DNA of 51,738 nucleotides from an uncultured Prevotellaceae bacterium. Its GTDB lineage: Bacteria > Bacteroidota > Bacteroidia > Bacteroidales > Bacteroidaceae. Of this stretch, positions 19,303 through 29,191 are shown in pieces. The notes below the pieces were generated by a model. The model saw only the letters and a program-made list of their open reading frames with translations, ran no database searches and was not told the origin of the DNA. The position numbers and the translations under genes were made by a program. Every line of letters begins with the position of its first letter. Within the stretch, counting starts at the first letter, position 1. The stretch is taken from positions 1 to 51,738 of the forward strand of contig CAMVJO010000002.1 of NCBI GenBank assembly GCA_947167835.1, written 5' to 3'.

Positions 19303-19327
19303 TCCGTACATCTACGGGATTTTTTTT
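19303..19327 (+). terminator. Hairpin + T8 (terminator/attenuator-like) in dnaA 5' region
   Basis: TCCGTA-catc-TACGGGA followed by TTTTTTTT. Confidence 0.5.
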
Positions 19328-19357
19328 GTTAAAAGGTTACAAATTTAAGAGATATTC

Positions 19358-20698
19358 ATGAGTGAATCCTCAGAAAGCAAGTGGCAAATTTGCTTAGAAA
19401 ACATTCGCGCAAATATTCCTGCGGCAATGTTCAGCACTTGGTTCGTTTCAGTGGCTTTTTCTTCCTGCCAAAATGACGAACTCACGCTGAGCGTGCCCAA
19501 TATGATTGTGCGAAATTTCATTGAGGAGCACTATAATGCTGTTTTGCGTCAGGCTGTAAACGAAGTGTTCGGCGAAAAGACAAAAATCTCCTTTGTTCAA
19601 CGTTCTGTTGCCGACAATACTCCAAAATCTGTCTTACCTGATCTCACGCAGCAGGAAAATATCCTTCCGCCGCTCGACCCTCAGCTCAATCATCGCTATA
19701 CTTTTGAGAATTTTGTCGAGGGACAGAGTAACAAACTCGCATTTACGGTTGCTACTGCCATAGCAAACAATCCTAATCAGGCCACTTTCAATCCACTCTT
19801 CATATATGGCCCGTCAGGAGTCGGAAAAACGCATTTGGCAAACGCCATTGGCATACGTGTCCGCGAGCGATTTCCTAAAAAGCGCGTTCTATTTGTTCCT
19901 ATCAACGTTTTCCAGACACAATATACGCACTCAGTGAAGCAAAACCGCTTCAATGATTTCATGGCCTTCTACCAATCTATAGAAGTCCTGATTATTGATG
20001 ATATTCAAGAGCTGACAACGCCGAAGACACAGCAGGTATTTTTCCATATCTTCAACAATCTGCAACAGAACAACCGGCATATTATCATTACCTCCGACCG
20101 CTCACCCGCACAACTCGAGGGAATGGACGAACGCATGCTTTCCCGTTTTAAATGGGGCATGACAGCCGAAATTGAACGCCCGGATATGCAACTTCGCAAG
20201 GGCATATTGATTTCAAAGAGCTACAAAGACGGACAAACCTTGAGCGAAGGTGTAATTGACTTCGTGGCACAGCACGTTACTGGCAGTGTACGCGAATTGG
20301 AGGGCGTGATAAATTCCATGATGGCGTATTCCATAGTAGATAACTGCGATATAGACATAAAGCTTGCCGCAAAAGTTATTGCCCGCACGGTTTCAATGAA
20401 CGAAAGTACGCTGACGGCTGATGATGTGATGCAGGCAACTGCAAAATACTACGGAGTAAAAACAAAAGACCTCGTTTCAAAAGCCAGAACAGCCCAGATA
20501 GCCAACGCACGCCAAGTGGCAATGTATCTTTGCAAGAAACATTTGGAAATGGCCTACACGCAAATCGGTAAGAAATTCGGCAAACGCGATCATTCCACTG
20601 TGCTACATAGTTGTAACCAAGTCACAGTACGAATGTCTGTCGATAAAGTTTTCCGCCACGAGGTAGAAGAAATCGAAACCAGCCTAAAGAAAAATTGA
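19358..20698 (+). CDS. dnaA: Chromosomal replication initiator DnaA
   Basis: NPLFIYGPSGVGKTHLANAIG; IDDIQEL; C-terminal KKFGKRDHSTVLHSCNQV. Confidence 0.98.
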   Translation: MSESSESKWQICLENIRANIPAAMFSTWFVSVAFSSCQNDELTLSVPNMIVRNFIEEHYNAVLRQAVNEVFGEKTKISFVQRSVADNTPKSVLPDLTQQENILPPLDPQLNHRYTFENFVEGQSNKLAFTVATAIANNPNQATFNPLFIYGPSGVGKTHLANAIGIRVRERFPKKRVLFVPINVFQTQYTHSVKQNRFNDFMAFYQSIEVLIIDDIQELTTPKTQQVFFHIFNNLQQNNRHIIITSDRSPAQLEGMDERMLSRFKWGMTAEIERPDMQLRKGILISKSYKDGQTLSEGVIDFVAQHVTGSVRELEGVINSMMAYSIVDNCDIDIKLAAKVIARTVSMNESTLTADDVMQATAKYYGVKTKDLVSKARTAQIANARQVAMYLCKKHLEMAYTQIGKKFGKRDHSTVLHSCNQVTVRMSVDKVFRHEVEEIETSLKKN

Positions 20699-20710
20699 AT
20701 CCCCGATTAA

Positions 20711-20830
20711 GGCTTTTTCTTGTCAGGCATCAGAAACAAATCCCTGTGGTAAAAGGAAGGTTTGTCAGTTATAACGTTTTTTCTATCAGGTATTAGAAAC
20801 GATTTTCCGCTGCAAAAGGATTGAATCTTC
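20711..20830. repeat. 21/63-bp degenerate repeat downstream of dnaA
   Basis: TCAG anchors 20723, 20765, 20786 (42, 21); CAGGCATCAGAAAC vs CAGGTATTAGAAAC 63 bp apart. Confidence 0.65.
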
Positions 20831-20957
20831 GATTCAGTTCTTTTTTTGTACCCTCTTTTTGATTGTTATGCGGGATAAAGGTGATTTCCCTTGACGAAAA
20901 AAGTGAATATTGTGAGAGAAAAAACGATTATTTCGGCAACAAAAGTTATTATAACAA

Positions 20958-20987
20958 AGAAAGCAACCTGTTTCGGTTGCTTTTTTG
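20958..20987 (-). terminator. Bidirectional terminator next to tRNA-Ser
   Basis: AAAGCAACC-tgtttc-GGTTGCTTTTTT. Confidence 0.75.
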
Positions 20988-20988
20988 C

Positions 20989-21075
20989 GGAGAGAGGGGG
21001 ATTCGAACCCCCGAAACGGTTTTGCCGTTTACACGCTTTCCAGGCGTGCCTCTTAAGCCACTCGAGCATCTCTCC
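20989..21075 (-). tRNA. tRNA-Ser(GGA)
   Basis: Reverse complement GGAGAGATGCTCGAGTGGCTTAAGAGGCACGCCTGGAAAGCGTG...GGGGGTTCGAATCCCCCTCTCTCC; class II with long variable arm. Confidence 0.95.
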
Positions 21076-21159
21076 AAGTCGGATGTAAATTCCGAATCGG
21101 CTGCAAAAGTAAACAATATTTTTGACATAGTTACTTTTTATGCCGATTTTTTGATTTTT

Positions 21160-21318
21160 ATGGCCTTGAAATCTAAATCTATAGTCGTGCAATGCGATTA
21201 AATTTCTTTGAAATCTAATTCAATGGCCGTGCAATCCAATTAAAGAGTTGAGGTGTCCAATTAAATGTACGTGCAATCTAATTAAACAGCCGTGTTATCC
21301 TCTTTTATATTCGCAGAA
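21160..21318. repeat. Degenerate 21-bp tandem array
   Basis: Anchor T of ...AATC/GTCC... at 21172, 21193, 21214, 21235, 21256, 21277, 21298; all 21 bp apart. Confidence 0.85.
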
Positions 21319-21342
21319 AGCTATCGGATATGTGCAGAATAA

Positions 21343-23079
21343 TCAGTTGTTTCCGAAGAGTATTTCCGTCTCTATGGGTTTGCGTTTTTCTACCCAGTCT
21401 TCTGGAATGAATTTCCATTGGTTAAGGGCTTTCGGTGCGACATTTCCATGTTGGCTTATGGCTTCTATCATGTAGAAACGGAGGTCTTTTTCCGTACTCC
21501 AGACAATGCGGTCTTTTAGTCGGTCAGGCGCGATGCCTGCTCCCTTTGTCAGCAGATTTCCTCCACCATTTCCGCGATAAGAGTTGAGTGCTACACGATA
21601 AATGGCGTCTAACTCGAAGGGACGTCCGTCTGCAAATGATTTAATGCTGACACGTTGTCCTTTTGCCTTTCGTAAATCGACGGTATATAGGAGTCCTGCT
21701 GCACTATCGAAGTTATACGATGGTGTAACGAGGCGCTGCCATGCTTCGGTGTACTGCTTTGGATTTTCTTTCATGAGCAACATATTGTCATCGGCGGACT
21801 TCATGGTGTTTACCCAGCCATCGTAGGAAAATTCCAAGTAGTCTTTGATTTCTTTTCCGCTTAGTTTCATCACATAGAGCATATTTTCAAATCTATACAG
21901 CCTGAACATTTCGCTCACGTGGATATCTCCGGCGGGAATGGCGGCATCGAAGGAGAGGGGTGCGGCAAACGATACGTCGGCACCGCTCAATTCCAATTGT
22001 AGTGTGTGAATAAAATCTACAAAGGCGGACGGACCGAAATAGGCTGGTTTTGTGTCAATGCCTGTGTCGAAGTGTCCGATTTTTTCGTGCGTAAATCTGT
22101 TTACGGTGCGGAACTGGCTCACGAAATGATTGACAAATTCGGTATGAGGCGTGATGTTTCGGATGTCGGCAAGGCTTACTTCTACTTTTTCGCACACCTT
22201 TTTCCTTTTGTTATAGACGATATCGCCAATTGCCACGTTCATACCGTTTGGTCCTGTGTTGGCAACGCATACTTTCCGGCCTTCAACGTTGGTGATGTCG
22301 CCATGAAATTCGCGATGGTCGTGGCCGCAGAAAATAAGGTCGAAGCCAGGCACATTTTTCGCCACTTGCAGGGTGGCTTGCTCGTTCAAAAGTCCTGTTT
22401 GGTCGGGATTACCCACTCCGGAGTGGAACAAACCGATGATGAGGTCGGGCTTTTCTGTTTCTTTCACGACTTTTATCCAATGTTTGGCCGTTTCTACCAT
22501 ATCGTCGAAGCGCAATCCGCTCCACAATACCTCGGCTAACCATTGCGGAATGGCAGGTGTAATCATACCAATGACGGCTATGCGAAGTCCCTTGCGCTCT
22601 AAAATGGTATAAGGCTTCCAATATGGTTTTTCTGTCCGTGTATCGATGGCATTAGCCGCCAGTATGGGGAAATTGCACTGGCGTGTCCATCGGTCATATA
22701 CGGGATGTCCGGTTTCTATATCGTGGTTTCCTATCGTTCCTACGTCATATCTCAGATAATTAAGGGCAGCGGCACAGAAATGTGTGGACACCGTGTCCAT
22801 ATAGTTGTAGTAATACGAAGTAGGTTGGCCTTGCAGGATATCGCCATTGTCAAAAAGCAAGACGGCGTCGTCTCCCAACGTTTCGCGTTGCTGCTGTACG
22901 AAGGTTGCTACGCGCGAAAGTCCGCCTTCCCAGGGCTGTCCTGCAATAAAGTCGTAGGGCAGGTAGTTGCCGTGCACATCGCTGGTGCAGAGGAAGCGTA
23001 AACTTACTTTTTGTTGGCTATTGGCGTTGAAAGTGGTTAGTAAACTCATAAGGAGCGAGAGAAACAATGACTTGTTCAT
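21343..23079 (-). CDS. 5'-nucleotidase/metallophosphatase (UshA-like)
   Basis: TSDVHGNYLPYD, GNHDIETGH, CGHDHREFHG, NSYRGNGGGNLLT. Confidence 0.9.
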   Translation of the reverse strand: MNKSLFLSLLMSLLTTFNANSQQKVSLRFLCTSDVHGNYLPYDFIAGQPWEGGLSRVATFVQQQRETLGDDAVLLFDNGDILQGQPTSYYYNYMDTVSTHFCAAALNYLRYDVGTIGNHDIETGHPVYDRWTRQCNFPILAANAIDTRTEKPYWKPYTILERKGLRIAVIGMITPAIPQWLAEVLWSGLRFDDMVETAKHWIKVVKETEKPDLIIGLFHSGVGNPDQTGLLNEQATLQVAKNVPGFDLIFCGHDHREFHGDITNVEGRKVCVANTGPNGMNVAIGDIVYNKRKKVCEKVEVSLADIRNITPHTEFVNHFVSQFRTVNRFTHEKIGHFDTGIDTKPAYFGPSAFVDFIHTLQLELSGADVSFAAPLSFDAAIPAGDIHVSEMFRLYRFENMLYVMKLSGKEIKDYLEFSYDGWVNTMKSADDNMLLMKENPKQYTEAWQRLVTPSYNFDSAAGLLYTVDLRKAKGQRVSIKSFADGRPFELDAIYRVALNSYRGNGGGNLLTKGAGIAPDRLKDRIVWSTEKDLRFYMIEAISQHGNVAPKALNQWKFIPEDWVEKRKPIETEILFGNN

Positions 23080-23088
23080 GTATATTTT

Positions 23089-23580
23089 TTATTTTCGTCG
23101 GTATTCTGTGAAAGCGAAGGCGTGGGCGTGGCGCTCATCGGGCAGGTGTTGTTCACTTGCGGCCATTTCCCATTCTCCCTCGGGTATTTCGGGAAAGAAG
23201 GTGTCGGCATCTTTCGGAATATCATCGACCCACGTAAGGAAAAGTCGGTCGGCCAGCGGCAAAGCCTTGTCATAAACCGATGCACCTCCGATGATAAACA
23301 CGTTTTCGTCGGGAGCGCAGTGGGTTAGTGCGTCTTCTAACGACGGAAATGCCTCGGTATTTTCTGCTGCAAACGACTTTGAGCGCGACAGCACGATGTT
23401 ACGGCGATTGGGCAGGGCACCTTTCGGCAACGAATCGAAGGTGCGGCGTCCCATCACGATGGTATGTCCCTCGGTGAGGTGCTTAAAATGCTTCATGTCG
23501 TCGGGAAGTCGGTAAATCAACCTGTTTTCGTAGCCTATGGCGCGGTTTTTGGCTAATGCCGCTATGATATTGATCGTCAT
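23089..23580 (-). CDS. folA: Dihydrofolate reductase
   Basis: IIAALAKNRAIGYENRL; MGRRTFDSLP; IGGASVYDKAL. Confidence 0.95.
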   Translation of the reverse strand: MTINIIAALAKNRAIGYENRLIYRLPDDMKHFKHLTEGHTIVMGRRTFDSLPKGALPNRRNIVLSRSKSFAAENTEAFPSLEDALTHCAPDENVFIIGGASVYDKALPLADRLFLTWVDDIPKDADTFFPEIPEGEWEMAASEQHLPDERHAHAFAFTEYRRK

Positions 23581-23642
23581 TCTACAGTTCTTTTTTTATT
23601 TTGTAGGAGTAACAAAGATGCTTTGTCCTTTTCTTTTGTTCT

Positions 23643-24437
23643 TCATACGCTTACCACACCTGCAATGTGGGGCCATGGATCGTAACCTTCGAGTTCAAAA
23701 TCCTCAAACCGGAACTTGAAGATGTCCTTTACGTCCGGATTGATTTTCATGCGGGGCAAAGGTCGCGGTGTGCGGGTGAGTTGCAGTTTTACCTGCTCAA
23801 AATGATTGGTATATACGTGGGTATCGCCTGTGGTATAGACGAAATCGCCGGCTTGCAGTCCGCAAACTTGCGCCATCATCTGCAAAAGCAAAGCGTAACT
23901 GGCTATATTGAATGGTACACCGAGGAAAGTGTCGGCGCTACGCTGGTAAAGTTGCAAAGAGAGGCGGCCATTGGCCACATAAAACTGGAAAAGTACGTGG
24001 CATGGCGGGAGATTCATATTTCCCAGGTCGGCAACGTTCCATGCGCTGACGATAATGCGGCGTGAATCGGGATTGTGTTTTATCATCTCCACGGCCTCGC
24101 TGATTTGGTCTATCGTAGTGCCGTCGTATGCCGGCCAAGAGCGCCATTGATAGCCGTAAATATGCCCCAGGTCGCCGTCTTCGTCAGCCCACTCGTTCCA
24201 AATTCTCACTCCGTGCTCTTGCAGGTATTTTACGTTCGTATCGCCTTGCAGGAACCACAGGAGTTCGTAGATAATCGACTTCAAATGCAGTTTTTTCGTA
24301 GTCAGAAGTGGAAATCCCTCATACATATCAAATCGCATTTGGTGACCGAAAATGCTGCGCGTGCCAGTCCCTGTACGGTCTGTCTTATCTGCGCCATCGG
24401 CCATGATATGTTGTAACAAATCAAGATATTGTTTCAT
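23643..24437 (-). CDS. thyA: Thymidylate synthase
   Basis: [49 protein letters not shown]. Confidence 0.97.
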   Translation of the reverse strand: MKQYLDLLQHIMADGADKTDRTGTGTRSIFGHQMRFDMYEGFPLLTTKKLHLKSIIYELLWFLQGDTNVKYLQEHGVRIWNEWADEDGDLGHIYGYQWRSWPAYDGTTIDQISEAVEMIKHNPDSRRIIVSAWNVADLGNMNLPPCHVLFQFYVANGRLSLQLYQRSADTFLGVPFNIASYALLLQMMAQVCGLQAGDFVYTTGDTHVYTNHFEQVKLQLTRTPRPLPRMKINPDVKDIFKFRFEDFELEGYDPWPHIAGVVSV

Positions 24438-24557
24438 GTTCTTTGTGCTATTTCTGTGCAAATATACAAAATAAAACGCAGGTTAGTCCTATTCTTTCCG
24501 TTTTATTGAGTTATCTATGGTTTTTCGTGTCCGCAGTATGATTTTTGCTTCGGAAAA

Positions 24558-24922
24558 TAAGTCCGAGCAAAATTCAAGTATCTCGGAGCAAATTCTAATT
24601 ATCTCCCAATTAGTTTGTGATACTCGAATTTTATCCATATCCGTGCACCCTTTATTATTCGATATTTTCGGGGTTTTTCGGGATAAAAAAAATTGCACAC
24701 GGAATAGGAACAAATAGCTCCGAGCATAATTTTTTTATCTCGGAGTTAATTCTTAATAGTGTCGAGCTAATTTTATTTTGCTCGGAGCTAAATTTTTGTA
24801 GTTCCGAGCCCATTAACCCCAAATTGCCCAAATTGCCCATTTTCCCCCAAGGAAAAATATTACCAGCGGCCATAGTTTTTTCTTCTCCTTCGGTATATCG
24901 TGATAACGGTATAACGGTATTA
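24558..24922 (-). repeat. Composite repeat copy D (complete)
   Basis: Slots ending 24567, 24588, ~24609, then 24724, 24745, 24766, 24787, 24808 (exact 21 bp); 9-bp module 24809-24848; 8-bp module CGGTATAT/CGTGATAA/CGGTATAA/CGGTATTA. Confidence 0.85.
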
Positions 24923-25025
24923 TGAAAGTGGGGTGGGGCTTGTTGATAATCCCCTCGAATATAAAATACTCCAAAATAAACAAATGAAAAGGTCGACATT
25001 ATTTTGTGATTTGAGCGATAAAATG

Positions 25026-25033
25026 TAAATTTG
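25026..25033 (+). promoter_or_regulatory. -7 element TAAATTTG upstream of plsC
   Basis: TAnnTTTG match 29 nt before ATG. Confidence 0.55.
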
Positions 25034-25061
25034 CACAGATTATATTTTAGAAGAAACGACT

Positions 25062-25766
25062 ATGAAATTTCTGTATCGCGTATATCAACTCTTTATCGCA
25101 GCCCCAGTTATTGTGATTTCCACAATTATCACCTCTCTCACCATAGCAATTGGTGCTTCCTTGGGCAGTGCACATTTTTGGGGCTATTGGCCCGGACGTT
25201 ACTGGAGCAAAGTGGTGTGTCGCATCCTGCTACTTCCCGTTCATGTGGAGGTAGATCCCGCTATTCGCAAAGATAAATCCTATGTGTTCGTAGCCAATCA
25301 TCAGGGCTCTATGGATATTTTTCTGATCTACGGATATATAGGACGAAACTTCAAATGGATGATGAAGAAATCGCTGCGCAAAATGCCGTTTATCGGACTA
25401 GCCTGCGAGAAAGCCCGCCACATCTTTGTGGATAAGTCGGGACCTAAAGCCATAGAAGCCACCTATAGACAGGCACGTGAGACACTACAGGGCGGTACGT
25501 CGCTCGTAGTTTTCCCGGAGGGCGCACGAACCTTCGACGGCAAGATGATACCGTTCCGTCGTGGCGCATACGCTTTGGCTCAAGAGATAGGACTTGAAAT
25601 TGTCCCCATCACAATCAAAGGTTGCTTCGAGGTGCTGCCGCGTACCAAAGGATTCAGTTTCGTAGAGTGGCATCCCTTGCATCTTATCATGCACGCACCA
25701 ATTCCTTCCAACGACATCAATAAGGCTATGGAGCAGTCGCGCGAGATTATCGAGAAAGATTTATAA
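25062..25766 (+). CDS. plsC: 1-acyl-sn-glycerol-3-phosphate acyltransferase
   Basis: ANHQGSMDIFL (HxxxxD) and VFPEGARTFDG. Confidence 0.93.
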   Translation: MKFLYRVYQLFIAAPVIVISTIITSLTIAIGASLGSAHFWGYWPGRYWSKVVCRILLLPVHVEVDPAIRKDKSYVFVANHQGSMDIFLIYGYIGRNFKWMMKKSLRKMPFIGLACEKARHIFVDKSGPKAIEATYRQARETLQGGTSLVVFPEGARTFDGKMIPFRRGAYALAQEIGLEIVPITIKGCFEVLPRTKGFSFVEWHPLHLIMHAPIPSNDINKAMEQSREIIEKDL

Positions 25767-25832
25767 ACTGCTGTTGAGATATTTCTGTCTTTCAGCATCA
25801 TATTATATTAAAAAGAAAGAATATCATATATT

Positions 25833-28685
25833 ATGCACTATCTACTTTCCCTTCCCCCTAATGTAGTCAGTCATTTCCACGCCATTACAGGACTTAGTCC
25901 CGAACAATGGTTCTGTACTCACGACCCCATAGGCCATAAGTTGGGCTCCGGAGGTGGTACCACGTGGCTGCTCGAAGCCTGCTGCCGTGCCGAAAAAGCC
26001 GATGCCGACTTCAACGAATGGATAGGCCGCGAAAAACGCGTTCTCCTCCATGCCGGAGGACAGAGCCGCAGACTGCCGTGCTATGCTCCGCAGGGAAAAG
26101 TACTTACCCCCATTCCGGTTTTCCGTTGGGAAAGCGGACAGCGCATTAACCAGACACTACTCGATTTGCAGACGCCGCTTTACGATGCTATCTTGGATCG
26201 TGCGCCCAAAAGTCTGAACACACTCATCGCCTCGGGCGATGTATATATCCGTGCTACGGAGCCATTGCAGAACATCCCCGATGCCGATGTGGTTTGCTAC
26301 GGCTTATGGGCAGAACCCGTGCAGGCATCGCATCATGGCGTGTTTATGATGAATCGCAATACGCCGGAAAAACTCGATTTCATGCTCCAAAAGCCCAGTA
26401 TAGAACAACAGGCCAAACTGATGCCCACACATTTCTCGCTTATGGACATAGGTATCTGGCTTTTGAGCGACAGAGCCGTAGAAATCCTGCGCAAGAAATC
26501 ATACGATAGCAACGGAAATCTTTGCGAATACGACCTTTATAGTGAGTTTGGTTGCGCATTGGGACAGCATCCGTCCGTTCCCGATTCCGACCTCGCCGAT
26601 CTTTCTGTTTGTGTCCTGCCTCTTCCGGGCGGAGAGTTCTATCATTTCGGAACAGCCCCCGAATTATTATCTTCGGCCATGGCTATTCAGAATTTAGTCA
26701 AGGACCAGCGCCATATTATCCAACTTCATGTGAAAAGTCACCCATCGCTTTTCACACAGAACGCCGTCATCCGTAGCAAGTTCAACGAGAAAAACCAATA
26801 TGTCTGGGTGGAAAATTCCTATGTGCCTGATACTTGGACATTGACCAGACAGAATATCGTAACTGGCGTACCTGAGAATAATTGGCACCTTACTCTTCCC
26901 GAAAATGTCTGCATAGACGTCGTGCCTATCGGCGAAAAACAATGGGCGCTCCGACCTTATGGATATAATGACGCCTTCCGCGGACCGGCAAGCGACGAAA
27001 AGACACAATACCTCGAACGCCCCTTGAAAAAATGGTTGGAGCAACATCTGATTACTGACAGCCAAATTGAAGGAGCGCAGACCGATTTGCAGAGAGCGCA
27101 GATATTCCCCGTAGTAGATACCACCGATGAACTGTTACATTGGTTCGAGTGGATGACAGGTACGACATCTACTCCCGAAGAGACGGAGAAATACCTGAAA
27201 CTGCCGAGACTTGCAGCCGAAGACCTGTCCAATCAAGCCAATCTGCCGAGAGTGGCAGCACAACGTACGAGGTATTGCGCGGAAAACATACAGAAAATAG
27301 CAAAGAACTGGCATAAAAGTGTGTTCTATCAGACTAATCTGAAGAATATGGCGGAGCAATTCCATCATGCTGCCATCGAATTGCCACAACCCCTGACAGA
27401 CGAAGCACCATTGATGACTAAAATTCACGATGCTATGTTCCGTTCGGAATTTCATCGGCTCGGTGGCAACGAAGATCAGGCAGAAAAGTTCCAAGCCGAG
27501 GCTTTTTCATTGCTACGTCAGGGATTGACACAGGAAGCCCTGGAACACAAGAGTAATCCTCGCCTCTCCGTTTATTCAGATCAGATAGTTTGGGGTAGAA
27601 GTCCCATTAGAATTGATGTTGCCGGCGGGTGGACAGACACGCCTCCGTACTCATTGAAAACGGGTGGCAACGTAGTGAATTTTGCCATAGAGTTAAATGG
27701 TCAGCCTCCCTTGCAAGTTTATGTGAAGCCCTGCAAAGAATTTGTTATCGTCTGCAGAAGCATTGATTTGGGCGCCATAGAAAGAATTGAGACCTACGAA
27801 GAATTAAAACAGTACAACAAAGTCGGTTCACCCTTCTCCATTCCTAAAGCTGCCCTGTCACTTGCTGGGTTTTTGCCCGGCTTCGGCGCAGAAAACTTCA
27901 GGACTTTGCGTGAACAACTCGAAGCCTTTGGTTGCGGTATTGAGATTACTTTGCTTTCTGCCATACCTGCTGGTTCGGGACTTGGCACAAGTTCTATTTT
28001 GGCCGCAACTGTTTTGGGAGCAGTCAGCGACTTCTGTTCGTTAGACTGGGATTCCAATGAAATATGTCACCGCACTTTGGTTTTAGAGCAGTTATTGACA
28101 ACAGGAGGTGGCTGGCAAGATCAATATGGTGGCGTATTACCAGGTGTTAAGTTGCTGCAAACGGGACAAGGCTTCCGGCAAGATCCGCTTACCCGCTGGC
28201 TACCCGATACTATCTTCACGAATGACGACACTAAAGGCCTGCATCTTTTGTATTACACGGGAGTAACGCGCACCGCCAAGCACATTTTGGCCGAGATAGT
28301 CCGAGGTATGTTCCTGAATAACACCACTCATTTGCAGTTGCTCGGCGAAATGAAACAACATGCCCTGCAAATGTTTGAAGCGCTCCAACGTAACGATCTC
28401 AACCTCTACGGAAAATTATTGCGGCGCACATGGCTGCAAAATCAGCGTTTAGATAGCGGTACGAATCCTCCCGTTATTCAGAAACTCTGCGGCGAAATCG
28501 ATGATTGGTGCGCAGGTTATAAACTTCCGGGCGCAGGTGGCGGCGGTTATCTCTACATGGTTGCTAAAGATGCCGAGGCTGCGAAGAAAATTCGCCAGCA
28601 TCTCAACGAAAACTCCCTCTCTAAAAATGCACGCTTCGTAGAAATGAGCGTTTCCAACCAGGGTTTACAAGTAAGTCGCAGCTAA
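25833..28685 (+). CDS. fkp: Bifunctional L-fucokinase/GDP-fucose pyrophosphorylase
   Basis: N-terminal pyrophosphorylase; C-terminal GHMP kinase (RIDVAGGWTDTPPY; LLSAIPAGSGLGTSSILAA; KLPGAGGGGYLY). Confidence 0.92.
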   Translation: MHYLLSLPPNVVSHFHAITGLSPEQWFCTHDPIGHKLGSGGGTTWLLEACCRAEKADADFNEWIGREKRVLLHAGGQSRRLPCYAPQGKVLTPIPVFRWESGQRINQTLLDLQTPLYDAILDRAPKSLNTLIASGDVYIRATEPLQNIPDADVVCYGLWAEPVQASHHGVFMMNRNTPEKLDFMLQKPSIEQQAKLMPTHFSLMDIGIWLLSDRAVEILRKKSYDSNGNLCEYDLYSEFGCALGQHPSVPDSDLADLSVCVLPLPGGEFYHFGTAPELLSSAMAIQNLVKDQRHIIQLHVKSHPSLFTQNAVIRSKFNEKNQYVWVENSYVPDTWTLTRQNIVTGVPENNWHLTLPENVCIDVVPIGEKQWALRPYGYNDAFRGPASDEKTQYLERPLKKWLEQHLITDSQIEGAQTDLQRAQIFPVVDTTDELLHWFEWMTGTTSTPEETEKYLKLPRLAAEDLSNQANLPRVAAQRTRYCAENIQKIAKNWHKSVFYQTNLKNMAEQFHHAAIELPQPLTDEAPLMTKIHDAMFRSEFHRLGGNEDQAEKFQAEAFSLLRQGLTQEALEHKSNPRLSVYSDQIVWGRSPIRIDVAGGWTDTPPYSLKTGGNVVNFAIELNGQPPLQVYVKPCKEFVIVCRSIDLGAIERIETYEELKQYNKVGSPFSIPKAALSLAGFLPGFGAENFRTLREQLEAFGCGIEITLLSAIPAGSGLGTSSILAATVLGAVSDFCSLDWDSNEICHRTLVLEQLLTTGGGWQDQYGGVLPGVKLLQTGQGFRQDPLTRWLPDTIFTNDDTKGLHLLYYTGVTRTAKHILAEIVRGMFLNNTTHLQLLGEMKQHALQMFEALQRNDLNLYGKLLRRTWLQNQRLDSGTNPPVIQKLCGEIDDWCAGYKLPGAGGGGYLYMVAKDAEAAKKIRQHLNENSLSKNARFVEMSVSNQGLQVSRS

Positions 28686-28733
28686 AAAATAGGGTAGGGC
28701 GCCGATTTGATAAGATTCTTCGGATTCTTTTTA

Positions 28734-28920
28734 GGGTTGTTCTAAAAATTAGGCTGTTTTGATTTTTCAAAGATTTTTGAGTGATTTTGTTTTTAATGCC
28801 GCAGAAGCATAGCAAGCTATGGTTCAAGGAATTAAAGACAATGGCGCCAAAAAGATTGAAAAAGCATACAGACCAAAAAAAGCTTCACAAAATTTTAAAA
28901 CCTAATTTTTAGAACTACCC
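28734..28920 (+). mobile_element. MITE-like element copy 4 (187 bp)
   Basis: GGGTTGTTCTAAAAATTAGG...CCTAATTTTTAGAACTACCC; flanked by TTTA/TTTA (28730-28733, 28921-28924); by eye identical to the reverse complement of copy 2. Confidence 0.93.
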
Positions 28921-29184
28921 TTTAAGAAATTCCAGCAATTAGAAAATAATAGTCTGGCTTTCTTTGAGAATATTCGGAATTGAGAAACAATAATTCTGGT
29001 TTTCTATAAATAGATACGGGACTTTGGAAAAATTGCTCGGCTTATCTTTGAAAAGATGTGGAACTATTTTTTGAAATGGTGGCACTTCTTGTATTTAGTT
29101 CAGCAAATAGAAAAGAAGAACCTGGTTTTCGGGAATAATAGTCCGAGGTGTAAAAATAGAAATCCGTTTTGTAATAAAAAATAC
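28921..29184. repeat. Degenerate ~21-bp tandem array (about 12 units)
   Basis: e.g. AAAATAATAGTCTGGCTTTCTT / AAACAATAATTCTGGTTTTCTA with CTGG at 28954 and 28996 (42 bp); ~254 bp parse into 12 units. Confidence 0.65.
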
Positions 29185-29191
29185 TATAAGA

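Noticed and set aside
19121-19357. oriC next to dnaA
   Set aside because: I found no cluster of TTATCCACA-type boxes here; a lone TGTGGATAA inside plsC (about 25431) is probably chance.
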